Assembly (NCBI GenBank): GCA_020639295.1
Contig: JACKGY010000010.1
Span: 62,001 to 126,000 of the forward strand
From: Planctomycetota bacterium
GTDB lineage: Bacteria > Planctomycetota > GCA-002687715 > DRQF01
DNA: 64,000 bases
Direction: 5' to 3'
Part shown: positions 51,409 through 61,899 of the stretch, one piece after another
Position numbering within the stretch: position 1 is the first letter of the stretch
Layout: each line of letters opens with the position of its first letter
Translations under genes and position numbers: made by a program
Notes under the pieces: model-generated
Seen by the model: only the letters and a program-made list of their open reading frames with translations
Database searches by the model: none
What the model was told of the DNA's origin: nothing

Positions 51409-51412
51409 GACC

Positions 51413-51829
51413 ATGAGAAGCATAGACCTGAAGAGCGTGGCCCTGGCGGTGCTGGCGACGGTGCTGGTGATCGGCCATTTCAGCGACCGGGGGGCGACCG
51501 CCCAGGCCGGTCGCAACACCGACTCGAACCCGGACATGATCGCCGTCACGGGCGACTACGGCAACGGCACCTCCATCCTCTGGGTGATCGACACAAAAGA
51601 CCGCCAGCTCGCGGCTTACCGCAGCATCAACGGTTCCTCCATCGAGCTCGTCGGCGCCCGCAAGATCACCTGGGACCTCAAGCTCCAGGGCTTCCGCGAT
51701 CGGAGCCCCGAGGGCTACTCTCCGGCGGCTCTCGAGAAGCAGTACCTGGACTGGGAAGCGGGCCGCGTCCGGGGCAGCTCACCGGCCGGCGGAGCGCCCG
51801 AGAAAGCCGGGGAAGAGAAAGAAAAGTGA
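51413..51829 (+). CDS. Small exported protein, unknown
   Basis: A 138-residue protein with a signal peptide or anchor (hydrophobic about 9-22), then a small beta-rich domain (GTSILWVIDTKDRQLAAYRS, IELVGARKITWDLKLQGF) and a charged Gly/Glu/Lys tail. It begins four bases after the histidine kinase stop, so the two are cotranscribed. Unrecognised family; an accessory of the kinase or pilus system is possible. Confidence 0.7.
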   Translation: MRSIDLKSVALAVLATVLVIGHFSDRGATAQAGRNTDSNPDMIAVTGDYGNGTSILWVIDTKDRQLAAYRSINGSSIELVGARKITWDLKLQGFRDRSPEGYSPAALEKQYLDWEAGRVRGSSPAGGAPEKAGEEKEK

Positions 51830-51831
51830 CT

Positions 51832-51860
51832 TTTCAAAGTGCCGGGTCCGAGCGTAGACT
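51832..51860 (+). promoter_or_regulatory. Candidate promoter for the HTH-membrane protein gene
   Basis: TTTCAA (51832-51837), 17 bases, TAGACT (51855-51860), 46 bases before the GTG at 51907. The upstream AAAAGTGACTTTT palindrome around 51823-51834 could affect transcription. Confidence 0.35.
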
Positions 51861-51906
51861 GCCGCCGCAACGCTCGAAGGGAAATGCCTGTTAGAGGAGA
51901 GTTTCG

Positions 51907-52542
51907 GTGTCCGACAAGGAAGAGTTCATCTCCCTGGAGAAGGCCCTCAAGGAGCTCCGGCTCAAGGAAGAAGAGCTGAAGAGGCTCGTGTCGGAGGGTG
52001 AGATCCGCGCTTTCCGCGACGCGGACAAGATGAAGTTCAAGCGGGAAGACATCGAGAAGCTCAAGCAGGACACCGGGAAGACGATCAAGTTCCAGGACGA
52101 GTCCAGCGACACGCTGACCGATGATCTCCTCTTCGACGAGGAGGTCGAGGATCTCGACCTCGACGACGACGAGATCGGCATGGCCACCGCCCCGATCTCG
52201 AGCGACGAGACCTTCATCGACGATGCGCCCAAGTCGAAGCCGGCCGCGGCCAAGACCCGCGTCACCCGCGCTCAGTCCGAGGCCGCCGGCGCCTCCGCCG
52301 GTGGGGCCCGCAACAAGACCACCACGATCCGCCGTACCACCGGCCGCTCGACCCGCATCCGCGTCGAGGCGGAGCAGGCCGCCGGCCAGATCCACCCGGC
52401 CTTCATGGGCGTCGCCATCCTGATCGCGGTGATCCTCCTCCTCGCCTGCGGCATCTGGTACGACATCGCGCGCGACACCAAGTCCTCGTTCAGCGAGAAC
52501 ATCGCCGCGAAGTGCAACGAGATGATCGTCGGCAAGAAGTAG
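51907..52542 (+). CDS. Excisionase/MerR-like HTH protein with C-terminal membrane helix
   Basis: A 211-residue protein. Residues 8-55 (FISLEKALKELRLKEEELKR, EIRAFRDADKMKFKREDIEK) match the helix-turn-helix 17/excisionase fold. An acidic stretch (about 65-100) and a basic Arg/Thr-rich region (about 115-150) follow, then one membrane helix (about 165-187). The start GTG 51907 follows GAGGAGAG. A DNA-binding-like domain tethered to the membrane could be a regulator or a protein-protein adaptor. It has its own candidate promoter and a terminator downstream. Confidence 0.75.
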   Translation: MSDKEEFISLEKALKELRLKEEELKRLVSEGEIRAFRDADKMKFKREDIEKLKQDTGKTIKFQDESSDTLTDDLLFDEEVEDLDLDDDEIGMATAPISSDETFIDDAPKSKPAAAKTRVTRAQSEAAGASAGGARNKTTTIRRTTGRSTRIRVEAEQAAGQIHPAFMGVAILIAVILLLACGIWYDIARDTKSSFSENIAAKCNEMIVGKK

Positions 52543-52565
52543 CCCGATCGCGACCGAATCCTTCG

Positions 52566-52598
52566 AGGAGCCCGCGGACCGAGTTCGCGGGCTCCTTG
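52566..52598 (+). terminator. Intrinsic terminator
   Basis: AGGAGCCCGCG (52566-52576) pairs with CGCGGGCTCCT (52586-52596), loop GACCGAGTT, followed by TGCG; it ends the transcript of the HTH-membrane gene. Confidence 0.7.
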
Positions 52599-52666
52599 CG
52601 TCGGAGCGGGGCGTCCCTCGCGGCTGATATCGTCGCGACATCCGGATCAATCCCCGAGGTCATTCC

Positions 52667-53368
52667 ATGATCAAGTCGACCAAGCACAGAATCCTCTTCT
52701 TCCTGATCGCCCTCCTGCCTCTCGGTGCCTGCGTCTCGAGCGAACGCTACTCGGCGGCGAGCAACGAGATCGAGAACCAGGACGAGGTCATCCGCGGCCT
52801 GCGTGACGAGAACGGTCGCCTGGTGCGCGAGATGGAAGCCGCCCGCAACCAGCTCGAGCTGGCCCGCCTCGAGGTCGAACGCCTCAAGGGCAACGAGGCC
52901 GCCGTCGCCGAACTCCAGCGTCTGCGGGGCGAGTTCGAGAAGCTGAAGGGGCGCTACGAGAACCTCGATTCCGCCATCAGCGTCCGCCAGACGCCGGAAG
53001 GCACCGCGCTGTCGGTCGAGGGCGAGGTCCTGTTCGAGACCGCGAGCGACAAGATCTCCGAACGTGGCGCCGAGTTGCTGCGCAAGATCGCCGACCGGCT
53101 GCTCGAGGGCCAGGCGGCGATCCGCGTCGACGGTCACACGGACAACGTCCCGATCGTGCGCAACACGGGTCGCTATCCTCGCGGCAACCTGCAGCTCTCC
53201 GGAGCCCGCTCGCTTGCCGTCGCCTGGTTCCTGATCAAGGAATGCGGGCTGGCCGAGGATCGGGTCTACTACGCCGGCTACGGCGCCGAGCGCCCGGTCG
53301 CCAGCAACGACGACGAGGACGGCCGCCGCCGCAATCGTCGGGTCGAGATCATCCTCCTGGGCGAGTGA
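52667..53368 (+). CDS. OmpA-family lipoprotein
   Basis: A 233-residue lipoprotein. Lipobox LPLGAC gives acylation at Cys22. A coiled coil (about 35-100) resembles those spanning the periplasm. The C-terminal OmpA domain (about 105-232) has the peptidoglycan-binding motif GHTDNVPI...NLQLSGARS and ends RRVEIILLGE. It should link the outer membrane to peptidoglycan. Its stop overlaps the start of the next gene by one base. Confidence 0.9.
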   Translation: MIKSTKHRILFFLIALLPLGACVSSERYSAASNEIENQDEVIRGLRDENGRLVREMEAARNQLELARLEVERLKGNEAAVAELQRLRGEFEKLKGRYENLDSAISVRQTPEGTALSVEGEVLFETASDKISERGAELLRKIADRLLEGQAAIRVDGHTDNVPIVRNTGRYPRGNLQLSGARSLAVAWFLIKECGLAEDRVYYAGYGAERPVASNDDEDGRRRNRRVEIILLGE

Positions 53369-54528
53369 TGGGGCGCGGCGGAGGATTCATCGGTCCCCGG
53401 CGTCTCCTCCTGCTGGTTGCCGCGGCGGCCTTCGCCGCCTGGACGCTCCTGGCCCGGCCGACGCCGGTTCCCTTCGTCGGCACCGACCTCGCCGACATGG
53501 TCGAAGTTCCGGCCGGCAGCTTCAGCGCCGCCGGCCGGGTCTTCGAGGTGGAGGGCTACTGGATCGACCGCTTCGAGGTGAGCGAGGCCGACTGGGCCCG
53601 CTATGTCGCCGAGACCGGCGCCGAGCCCCTGCCCATCCCGGCCGGCGTCGCCAGCGATCCCGACTATCCGGCCCGCTTCGTCGACGCCGCGGCGGCCGAA
53701 GCCTACGCCCGACACAATCTCAAGCGCCTGCCCAACAACCTGGAGTGGGAACGGGCCTCGCAGGGGCCCGGGGGATCGGCCCTGCCCTGGGGCGAGGCCT
53801 ACCTGCCGGCCGCCAACACCCAGGAGGTCTGGGCCGGCCGCGGTTTTCTCGGCTGGGGCGTCACCCGGGTCGGCACCTTCGAGCGCGGGCGCAGCGCCGC
53901 GGGTTGCTACGACATGATCGGCAACGTCTGGGAGTGGACCACCAGCGACTGGTCCGAGGCCCTCCGCCTCCGCCTGGCCGGCGATCCGATTCCGGAGCCG
54001 TCCACGGCCCGACGGGGTGTCGCTCTCGTGCCCCAGGACCCCCTGCGGCTCTTCCCCTGGTTGTGGCAGGCGGAGGACTGGCGCAACCTCCTGGTCATGC
54101 TCCGGCAGCTCGAGGAGGGCGACGTCGGACCCGGCTTTGGCGGCCGCGGCGCTCGATTTCGGCCGGAATCCAGCTATCGTGGCATGCGCTTGGTCCGAGG
54201 GGGCTCCTTCAAGACCTCGATCCGCGGCGCCAGTCCGGAGCTCGAGCGCCTGGACGCCGAGCAGACGCTCGGCTGGGATCTCGGTTTCCGCTGCGCCATC
54301 TCCGGACGGGAGGTGGAGCTGCAAGCCCGGCTCCGCGAGGCCTTCGCCGACCTGGGCTGGCGTGATCCCCTGCACTACCTCTTCGCGGTCCTGCCCGCGC
54401 GGAGGAAGATCCTGGACCTCGGCCCCGGGGTCCTGCCTCACCTCCTGCGGACGCGGGCGCGCTGCGAGGACGAGACCGTCGCTGCCCGTCTCGACGACCT
54501 GATCGAAGCCATCGGAAGCGAACGGTGA
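53368..54528 (+). CDS. Formylglycine-generating-enzyme-like (SUMF1) domain protein, probably non-catalytic
   Basis: A 386-residue protein with an N-terminal membrane anchor (about 12-30) and an FGE-sulfatase domain (about 40-310): MVEVPAGSF, GYWIDRFEVSEADWARYV, LPNNLEWERAS, YDMIGNVWEWTTSDW and RLVRGGSFKTS. Genuine FGE has two active-site cysteines shortly after GGSW; here that stretch has none, so sulfatase activation is unlikely and a binding role is inferred. It is coupled at both ends, to the OmpA lipoprotein and to rsmA. Confidence 0.8.
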   Translation: MGRGGGFIGPRRLLLLVAAAAFAAWTLLARPTPVPFVGTDLADMVEVPAGSFSAAGRVFEVEGYWIDRFEVSEADWARYVAETGAEPLPIPAGVASDPDYPARFVDAAAAEAYARHNLKRLPNNLEWERASQGPGGSALPWGEAYLPAANTQEVWAGRGFLGWGVTRVGTFERGRSAAGCYDMIGNVWEWTTSDWSEALRLRLAGDPIPEPSTARRGVALVPQDPLRLFPWLWQAEDWRNLLVMLRQLEEGDVGPGFGGRGARFRPESSYRGMRLVRGGSFKTSIRGASPELERLDAEQTLGWDLGFRCAISGREVELQARLREAFADLGWRDPLHYLFAVLPARRKILDLGPGVLPHLLRTRARCEDETVAARLDDLIEAIGSER

Positions 54529-55439
54529 CCGAAACGAGCCCTGCCCCCGAGACCCCGAGCGAGCTGAAGTCGCTCCTCTCCGCCCACGGCCTGGCGCCGA
54601 ACAAGCGCTATGGTCAGAACTTCCTGGTCGAGCCGCGGATCCTCGACTTCATCATGCGTCAGGCCGAGATCGCCGAGACGGACATCGTGCTCGAGGTCGG
54701 CACCGGCGCCGGCACCTTGACCGGTCGTCTGGCCCTCGATGCCGGTTTCGTGATCACCGTGGAGATCGACGCCGGCCTGCATTCGCTGGCGCGAGACGTC
54801 CTCGGCAATTCCGAGAACGTCCGCTTCGTCCACGGCGACATCATGGCCAGCAAGACCCGGCTGAACGACGAGGTCTGCACCAAGCTGGACCAGGCCCTCG
54901 TCGACCCGGCGCTGAACGACTTCAAGGTCGTGGCCAACCTGCCTTACAACATCAGCACGCCCTTCCTCAGCTCGCTCTTCGTGCGCTACGGCGCGCCCGA
55001 CCTGATGATCCTCATGGTCCAGAAGGAGCTGGCCGAGAACCTCGGGGCCGAGCCGGGCACCAAGGACTACGGGCCCCTCGGCATCCTCACGCGTCTGCTG
55101 GCGGAGGTCGACGTGCTGAAGGTCCTGTCCCGGGAGGTCTTCTATCCCAAGCCGAAGGTCGAATCGGCGATCGTCCGGATCCGCGGCAAGGGCATCGATC
55201 CGCCGCCGGTCCTGCGCGCCTTCCCTCTGGTGCGTTTCCTGTTCAGCGAGCGGCGGAAGGCGCTCAAGGGGCTCCTGCGCAAGCTGCCGGCCGTGATCGG
55301 TGGCCCGCTGAGCGAGGCGCTGGTGGATCAGGTCCTCACCCGGACCGGCCTGACCGGACAGGAGCGGGCCGAGGCCCTCGAGCCCGAGCTCTTCCTGAAG
55401 CTCGAACGCGCCCTCGCGGAGGTGCTCGAGGAGGACTGA
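54525..55439 (+). CDS. rsmA: 16S rRNA dimethyladenosine transferase RsmA (KsgA)
   Basis: A 304-residue methyltransferase that dimethylates two adjacent adenines in 16S helix 45. Motifs: PNKRYGQNFLVEPRILDFIM, LEVGTGAGTLTGRLA (SAM loop), VHGDIM and the catalytic VANLPYNIST. The length is slightly above the E. coli enzyme owing to a longer middle loop. GTG 54525 overlaps the previous stop (GTGA). It precedes dnaG by two bases, so rsmA, dnaG and the upstream genes form one operon. Confidence 0.94.
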   Translation: MTETSPAPETPSELKSLLSAHGLAPNKRYGQNFLVEPRILDFIMRQAEIAETDIVLEVGTGAGTLTGRLALDAGFVITVEIDAGLHSLARDVLGNSENVRFVHGDIMASKTRLNDEVCTKLDQALVDPALNDFKVVANLPYNISTPFLSSLFVRYGAPDLMILMVQKELAENLGAEPGTKDYGPLGILTRLLAEVDVLKVLSREVFYPKPKVESAIVRIRGKGIDPPPVLRAFPLVRFLFSERRKALKGLLRKLPAVIGGPLSEALVDQVLTRTGLTGQERAEALEPELFLKLERALAEVLEED

Positions 55440-55441
55440 GC

Positions 55442-57418
55442 GTGCCTGGTCGCATCCGGAACGAGACCGTGGAGCGGGTACGCGAGGCGACCGACATCGG
55501 CGACCTCGTCGGCTCCTACGTCGCCCTCAAGCGATCCGGACGCAACATGAAGGGTCTCTGTCCCTTCCATGACGAGAAGACGCCCAGCTTCTCGGTGATG
55601 CCCGATCGCGGCCGCTATCACTGTTTCGGTTGCGGAGAGCGCGGCAACGTCTTCGACTTCGTGATGGCGCTCGACCACCTGACCTTTCCCGAGGCGGTCG
55701 AGATGCTGGCGGACAAGGCCGGCATTCCGATCGAGCGGGAAGAGGGCGGCGAACCGCGGCGCGAAGGCAGCTCGAAGCAGGATCTCTATCGCCTCAATCG
55801 CTGGGCGGCGGAGTTCTTCCGGCGTCGCCTGGCCTCGCCCCAGGGCGAGACCTGTCGCGCCTATCTCGCGCGCCGCGGCCTCGACGCCGCGAGCCAGGAG
55901 GAATTCGGGCTGGGCTACGCCCCGGCTTCCTGGGACGCCCTGGTGACCGCGGCCGCGCGCAAGGGCATCGGCGAGAAGCTGCTCCTCGAGGCCGGGCTCG
56001 CCAAACCGCGGGAGAACCGGGCCGGTTGCTACGATGCCTTCCGTGACCGCCTGATCTTCCCGATCCGCGACGCCTTGGACCGGATCATCGGTTTCGGCGG
56101 TCGCAGCCTCGACGGCTCGGAGCCGAAGTACCTGAACTCGCCCGAGACGCCCGTCTTCTCCAAGCGCCGCAGCCTCTACGGCCTCGACCGCCTGCGCGGT
56201 CTGCGGCCCGAGGTCCCGCTCCTGGTGATGGAGGGCTACACCGACGTCATCATGTCGGTCCAGGCATCCGGGGCCCTGGCCGTGGCGACCCTCGGTACCG
56301 CCCTCACCGAGGAACACGCCCGGCTCCTGGCCCGTTACAGCGAGCGGATCATCCTGGTCTACGATGGCGACGCCGCCGGTCGGAAGGCGGCCGAGCGCGG
56401 CGCCGAGCTGTTCACCGCGGCCGACCTGGAACTCGAGATCAGCCTCCTGCCCGGTGGCCAGGACCCCTGTGACTTCTTCGCCGAGCGTGGCACCGCCGGA
56501 CTCGCCGAACTGCTCGATCGCTCCTCGGATTCCTACGCCTTCGTCCTGGGCGAGGTGCGCGAACGCCACGACCTGGCGGACATCGCCGGCAAGGTCCGCG
56601 CCGCCGACGAGCTTCTTGCCCTGGCCCGGGCCGCGGCCAACCCGGTCAAGCGCGTCCTGTTGCTGGAACGGATCGCCAAGGACCTCGGTCTGGGGCGGAC
56701 CATCCTCGAGGAGAGGCTGGCGGACCTGGGCGGCCCGCGGCCGGCGGGGCCCGGCGAGCCCCGTCCCTCCCCGGTGCCCGCGCCGAGGCGGGCGGCGGAA
56801 CCGGAGGTGGAGGAGGTCGAGGCGCCCAGGAGTCGGGCGGCCCGCAGGGCCGAGAAGCAGGTGCTCGAGGCGATCCTGAACGGGGCCGGAGGCGTCCATC
56901 CCTGGGCGACGAGGCTCGTTGCCGAGGATTTCTCCGCCGGGCCCTCCCGGCGGATCTTCGGCCTGCTCGCCCGGCGGTTCGCGAGCCAGGAGTCCTGCGT
57001 GGCCGACGCCGTCCTCTCGGACTGCGAGGATGAGCAGGACCGGCGCGTGCTCAACCAGCTCGTCGACGACGAGGACCGCGGCGAGATCCTCGCCCGGCAG
57101 CTCGAGGGAGCGGTCGACTTCCTGGTCCGCGAGCGGGGTCTGCGGGAACTCGCCGGTCTGAAACGGGCCGGCGTCACCCACGACAACTTCGCCGCGGTCG
57201 TGGATCGCCTGAAGGCGGCCAAGTCGGGCGGGGCGGCGGCCGAGAACGAGACCAAGGGGGCGCCGCCGGCGCGGCGCCCGGATCGGACCGAGAGGGTCCG
57301 GACGGAAGACGAGCCGAGCCCGGCGGCGGAATTCGCCGAGCCGGAGGAAGCCTGGGAGCTGGGGGAGGAGCCGGGTTGGTCCGGCGAGGGCGGCGACGAC
57401 GATCTCGACTACTTCTGA
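55442..57418 (+). CDS. dnaG: DNA primase DnaG
   Basis: A 658-residue primase. The N-terminal zinc domain has CPFHDEKTPSFS and CFGCGERGNVFDF. The catalytic core has TOPRIM motifs VMEGYTDVIM and YDGDAAGRKA. The C-terminal helicase-binding domain follows a Pro/Arg/Glu-rich linker (about 430-470), and the tail is acidic (GGDDDLDYF). A GTG start lies two bases after rsmA. rpoD follows, as in the classical macromolecular-synthesis operon, but has its own candidate promoter. Confidence 0.95.
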   Translation: MPGRIRNETVERVREATDIGDLVGSYVALKRSGRNMKGLCPFHDEKTPSFSVMPDRGRYHCFGCGERGNVFDFVMALDHLTFPEAVEMLADKAGIPIEREEGGEPRREGSSKQDLYRLNRWAAEFFRRRLASPQGETCRAYLARRGLDAASQEEFGLGYAPASWDALVTAAARKGIGEKLLLEAGLAKPRENRAGCYDAFRDRLIFPIRDALDRIIGFGGRSLDGSEPKYLNSPETPVFSKRRSLYGLDRLRGLRPEVPLLVMEGYTDVIMSVQASGALAVATLGTALTEEHARLLARYSERIILVYDGDAAGRKAAERGAELFTAADLELEISLLPGGQDPCDFFAERGTAGLAELLDRSSDSYAFVLGEVRERHDLADIAGKVRAADELLALARAAANPVKRVLLLERIAKDLGLGRTILEERLADLGGPRPAGPGEPRPSPVPAPRRAAEPEVEEVEAPRSRAARRAEKQVLEAILNGAGGVHPWATRLVAEDFSAGPSRRIFGLLARRFASQESCVADAVLSDCEDEQDRRVLNQLVDDEDRGEILARQLEGAVDFLVRERGLRELAGLKRAGVTHDNFAAVVDRLKAAKSGGAAAENETKGAPPARRPDRTERVRTEDEPSPAAEFAEPEEAWELGEEPGWSGEGGDDDLDYF

Positions 57419-57442
57419 CGGATCGACGCAAAGCCGCTTTTC

Positions 57443-57471
57443 TTGCCAATTTGGGCATTTGTTCCTAAAAC
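57443..57471 (+). promoter_or_regulatory. Candidate rpoD promoter
   Basis: TTGCCA (57443-57448), 17 bases, TAAAAC (57466-57471) in a conspicuously AT-rich patch between dnaG and rpoD; the predicted leader is about 50 bases. Confidence 0.5.
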
Positions 57472-57528
57472 GCCCGTTGCCATGCCGGTTCCGCTGCACC
57501 CCAGGCAAGACAGAGATCGAGAGGCCAG

Positions 57529-59199
<1,671 letters not shown>

Positions 59200-59202
59200 C
59201 CC

Positions 59203-59234
59203 GGAGCCCGGACGCGAGTCCGGGCTCCTCGCTT
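59203..59234 (+). terminator. Terminator after rpoD
   Basis: GGAGCCCGGAC, loop GCGA, GTCCGGGCTCC, then TCGCTTTT, immediately after the rpoD stop. Confidence 0.8.
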
Positions 59235-59254
59235 TTCTGCCAGGAGGACCTGCG

Positions 59255-59995
59255 ATGACGATCAATCCGGAAGGGTCGGGCGAGGGACGGAACCTCGATG
59301 CCGGCATGCTCGCGGTGCTCCACCGGCTGATGGCCGCCGATCGCGACATCGCGCAGGCCCATGCCAGCCTCGATCGTCGGCCGAAGGAGCTGGATCTGAA
59401 GCGGCGCGAGGTTGCCACGCAGGAGGCGGCCGTCCGGACCGCGACCGATACCGTCAAGGTGGCGCAGAAGCGGATCGACAGGAAGTCACTCGAGAGCGAC
59501 GCCCTCGAGGCGGACGTCAAGAAGCTCGAAGGCCAGCTCTTCAGCCTGAAGACGAACGACGAATTCGAGGCGATGAAGCACCAGATCGCCCAGCGTCGCG
59601 AGAAGGACGACCTGATCCAGACCGAGGTGCTGGAGCTGCTCGAAGCCCTCGAGACCCTGAAGGCCGACGAGGCCGGCGAGAAGGACAAGCTCCGCGCTCT
59701 CCAGGCCAACCTGGCCAAGGCCGAGGAGCGGGTGAGGGCCGAGCTGGCCGTGGCCGAGACCGAGGTGATGGCCAAGGAGGAAGCGCGTCAGGCGCTCCGC
59801 GACCAGTTGTCGGAGGACCTTCGGGCCCTCTACGACGTCGCCCACGAGCGCCGCGGGAGCGGCGTCGCCCGTCTCGTCGACCAGGTCTGCAAGGGCTGCG
59901 ACACCCAGGTGACCATGAACGTCCTCGGCGCGGTCATGGCCCGGAAGCTGACGCGCTGCCCGCATTGCCAGCGCATCCTCGTGCTCGAGAGCTGA
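59255..59995 (+). CDS. Coiled-coil protein with C4 zinc ribbon
   Basis: A 246-residue protein: a long antiparallel coiled coil (about 20-190, heptad-rich) followed by a zinc ribbon built from CKGC and CPHC (about 210-240; VTMNVLGAVMARK between them). This is the layout of the CT398-like zf-RING_7/DUF164 family, widespread and of uncertain function, suspected to bind nucleic acid. It sits between rpoD and the adenylate-forming enzyme. Confidence 0.85.
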   Translation: MTINPEGSGEGRNLDAGMLAVLHRLMAADRDIAQAHASLDRRPKELDLKRREVATQEAAVRTATDTVKVAQKRIDRKSLESDALEADVKKLEGQLFSLKTNDEFEAMKHQIAQRREKDDLIQTEVLELLEALETLKADEAGEKDKLRALQANLAKAEERVRAELAVAETEVMAKEEARQALRDQLSEDLRALYDVAHERRGSGVARLVDQVCKGCDTQVTMNVLGAVMARKLTRCPHCQRILVLES

Positions 59996-60005
59996 GGTCC
60001 GAATC

Positions 60006-61355
60006 GTGCCGCGCTGGCTGGTCCGCCTGATCCTCTACCCGCTTCACGAGATCCTCCGTGGGCGCAGCACCTACCGCTTCCTGCGCCGCTTCCGGAAGAC
60101 CGAGAAGCTCACGGTCGCGGAGGTCGAGCGCGGTCAGCTCGAACTCCTGCGCGACCTGGTGGCCCATGCCGCCGAACAGTCGCCCTACTGGCGCGCCTTC
60201 TTCGCCGCTTCCGGCATCGATCCCACGGGCGTCGGCTCACGGGCCAGGCTGCAGGAGCTGCCCTTCATGGACAAGGCCCTGATCCGGGAGCGCCGCGAGG
60301 AACTGGTGGCGGATTCCTGGCGCGAGAGGGTCTTCCGGCTCGAGACCGGCGGCTCTTCGGGTGTCCCACTCTCCTTCTACACCGACAAGGAGCGGGAGAG
60401 CTCGCAGCTGGCGGCCAAGGCTCGCGCCCGCGAGTGGTTCGGCATCCGTTTCGGCGATCACCAGATGGACCTCTGGGGTTCACCCATCGAACTCGGCGCG
60501 AACGACCGGCGACGGATCGCGAAGGACCGTCTGCTCAATTTCCGCCTCCTCTCGGCATTCCAGCTCTCCGACCAGAAGATGGCCGGCTTCCGCTCCGAAC
60601 TGGAGGGCCACCGGACGGAGTTCGTCTACGGCTACGCCAGCGTGCTGGCGCGTTATGCCCGGTTCCTTCGCGACCGAGGCGAGGATCTCCGGTCCCTGCG
60701 CCTGAAGGCGGCGATCGCCACGGCCGAGCTGCTCCTGCCGGAAGACCGCGAGCTCATCGGCGCGGTCTTCGGCTGCCCGGTGGTGAACGAGTACGGTTGT
60801 CGCGACGGTGGCTACATCGCGCAGAGCTGCCCGGAAGGGCGACTGCACCTAGCGGCCGACGCCGTGCTGGTCGAGGTGGTCGACGACGAAGGGAGAGCGC
60901 TGCCGTCGGGCGAGGTGGGCGAGATCGTCGTCACCAATCTCTGGTCCTACGGCATGCCACTGATCCGCTATCGACTCGGTGATCGCGCCGCGCTGCTCGA
61001 GGAGAGCTGCCCCTGCGGTCGCAGCCTGCCGCTTCTCGGCGATCTTCAGGGCCGCAAGACCGACACCCTGGTCACGGTCGACGGCAATCGCATCCACGGC
61101 CTCGGCGCGATGTACGTCTTGCGCGTCATGCCCGAGGTCGCGCGCTATCAGGTGATCCAGGACGCGCTCGATCACCTCGAGATCCTGGTGGTGGCGAATC
61201 CCGATGCGGACCTCGCGACCGCCGAAGCCACCATCCGGCGCGGTTTCGGCTCGTTGATGGGCCCCGACTGCCGACTGGACGTCCGATTCGTGGCCGAGAT
61301 CCCGGAGCTGGCATCCGGCAAGCTGCGCGCGGTCTGGAACAAGCTCGAGCCCTGA
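60006..61355 (+). CDS. CapK/PaaK-like adenylate-forming enzyme
   Basis: A 449-residue member of the phenylacetate-CoA ligase/CapK group. The ATP-binding loop is LETGGSSGVPLSFYTDKE (about 117), NEYGCRDGGYIAQSC lies in the substrate site, and GEIVVTNLWSYGMPLIRYRLGD (about 305) and LLGDLQGRKTD match the later adenylation motifs. Such enzymes activate a carboxylate with ATP; the substrate cannot be told, and CapK-type members are linked to capsule or surface polymers. GTG 60006 lies ten bases after the zinc-ribbon gene, so the two are cotranscribed. Confidence 0.82.
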   Translation: MPRWLVRLILYPLHEILRGRSTYRFLRRFRKTEKLTVAEVERGQLELLRDLVAHAAEQSPYWRAFFAASGIDPTGVGSRARLQELPFMDKALIRERREELVADSWRERVFRLETGGSSGVPLSFYTDKERESSQLAAKARAREWFGIRFGDHQMDLWGSPIELGANDRRRIAKDRLLNFRLLSAFQLSDQKMAGFRSELEGHRTEFVYGYASVLARYARFLRDRGEDLRSLRLKAAIATAELLLPEDRELIGAVFGCPVVNEYGCRDGGYIAQSCPEGRLHLAADAVLVEVVDDEGRALPSGEVGEIVVTNLWSYGMPLIRYRLGDRAALLEESCPCGRSLPLLGDLQGRKTDTLVTVDGNRIHGLGAMYVLRVMPEVARYQVIQDALDHLEILVVANPDADLATAEATIRRGFGSLMGPDCRLDVRFVAEIPELASGKLRAVWNKLEP

Positions 61356-61385
61356 TCGGGCCGTCCGGACCCGGGGCGGGGAAGG

Positions 61386-61409
61386 GGGGCGCTGCCCCCG
61401 CAGCGCCCC
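61386..61409 (-). terminator. Terminator of rnpB
   Basis: GGGGCGCTGC (61386-61395) pairs with GCAGCGCCCC (61400-61409), immediately past the 3' end of RNase P RNA; it could also serve the plus-strand gene ending at 61355. Confidence 0.65.
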
Positions 61410-61411
61410 GT

Positions 61412-61791
61412 GCTTCGGGCGAGCCGTAAGCCGGGTCCTGTCCCTCGGGGGAGGTGACGGTCATTTATCTGGGGCGACGGTTACCCGGCGCCTCGAACGA
61501 CCTACCCTGGAGTCGAGGGAAACGGGCCGCTTCCCGAGGCCGGAGCCTCTCCTCCTCTATTTGGTCTTTCTCCGGAAGGGGTTTGCCGTGCCCGCCCTGT
61601 CACCAGGTCGGCGGTGAGCTCTTACCTCGCCGTTTCACCCTTGCCTGTGCCACCCGGAGGTCGCCATCGGCGGTTTGCTTTCTGTTGCACTTTCCGTGGC
61701 CTTCCGGCCCGTGGGCGTTACCCACCTTCCTGCCCTGTGGAGCCCGGACTTTCCTCGACGCCTGGGCGCCGCGACCGTCCTGCTCGCAAGC
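61412..61791 (-). ncRNA. rnpB: RNase P RNA
   Basis: The catalytic RNA that matures tRNA 5' ends, here about 380 nt of the ancestral bacterial (A) type. Read on the minus strand, the 5' part contains GAGGAAAGTCCGGGCTCC (61738-61755 region), followed by the expected ACAG..., AGAAAGCAAACCGCC and, near the 3' end, ACAGGACCCGGCTTACGGCT. The P1 stem pairs GCGAGC (61782-61787) with GCTCGC near 61420. The 5' end fits a start about 7 bases after a TATCAT box. Confidence 0.93.
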
Positions 61792-61796
61792 CGGGG

Positions 61797-61802
61797 ATGA
61801 TA
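61797..61802 (-). promoter_or_regulatory. Candidate -10 box of rnpB
   Basis: TATCAT on the minus strand, correctly placed for the inferred RNA 5' end; no good -35 element was seen. Confidence 0.4.
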
Positions 61803-61869
61803 CGCAGATGCCACGCTTCGTCGTACGGCGTCAGTCATCTTTTTTCGGTCAGCTCGTCGTACAGAAAGT

Positions 61870-61899
61870 GAAGCCCCGCGACCTGAGTCGCGGGGCTTC
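61870..61899 (-). terminator. Perfect 13-bp hairpin, terminator-like
   Basis: GAAGCCCCGCGAC, loop CTGA, GTCGCGGGGCTTC. On the minus strand it is followed by ACTTTCTG. It lies 330 bases past the cytochrome lipoprotein gene, so it may end that transcript or a small RNA in 61900-62232. That stretch has short inverted repeats (AGGATC/GATCCT around 61984-62021) but no convincing gene. Confidence 0.5.

Noticed and set aside
55328..57508. 726-codon open frame on the minus strand
   Set aside because: Antisense shadow of dnaG; the dnaG zinc and TOPRIM motifs on the plus strand are decisive.
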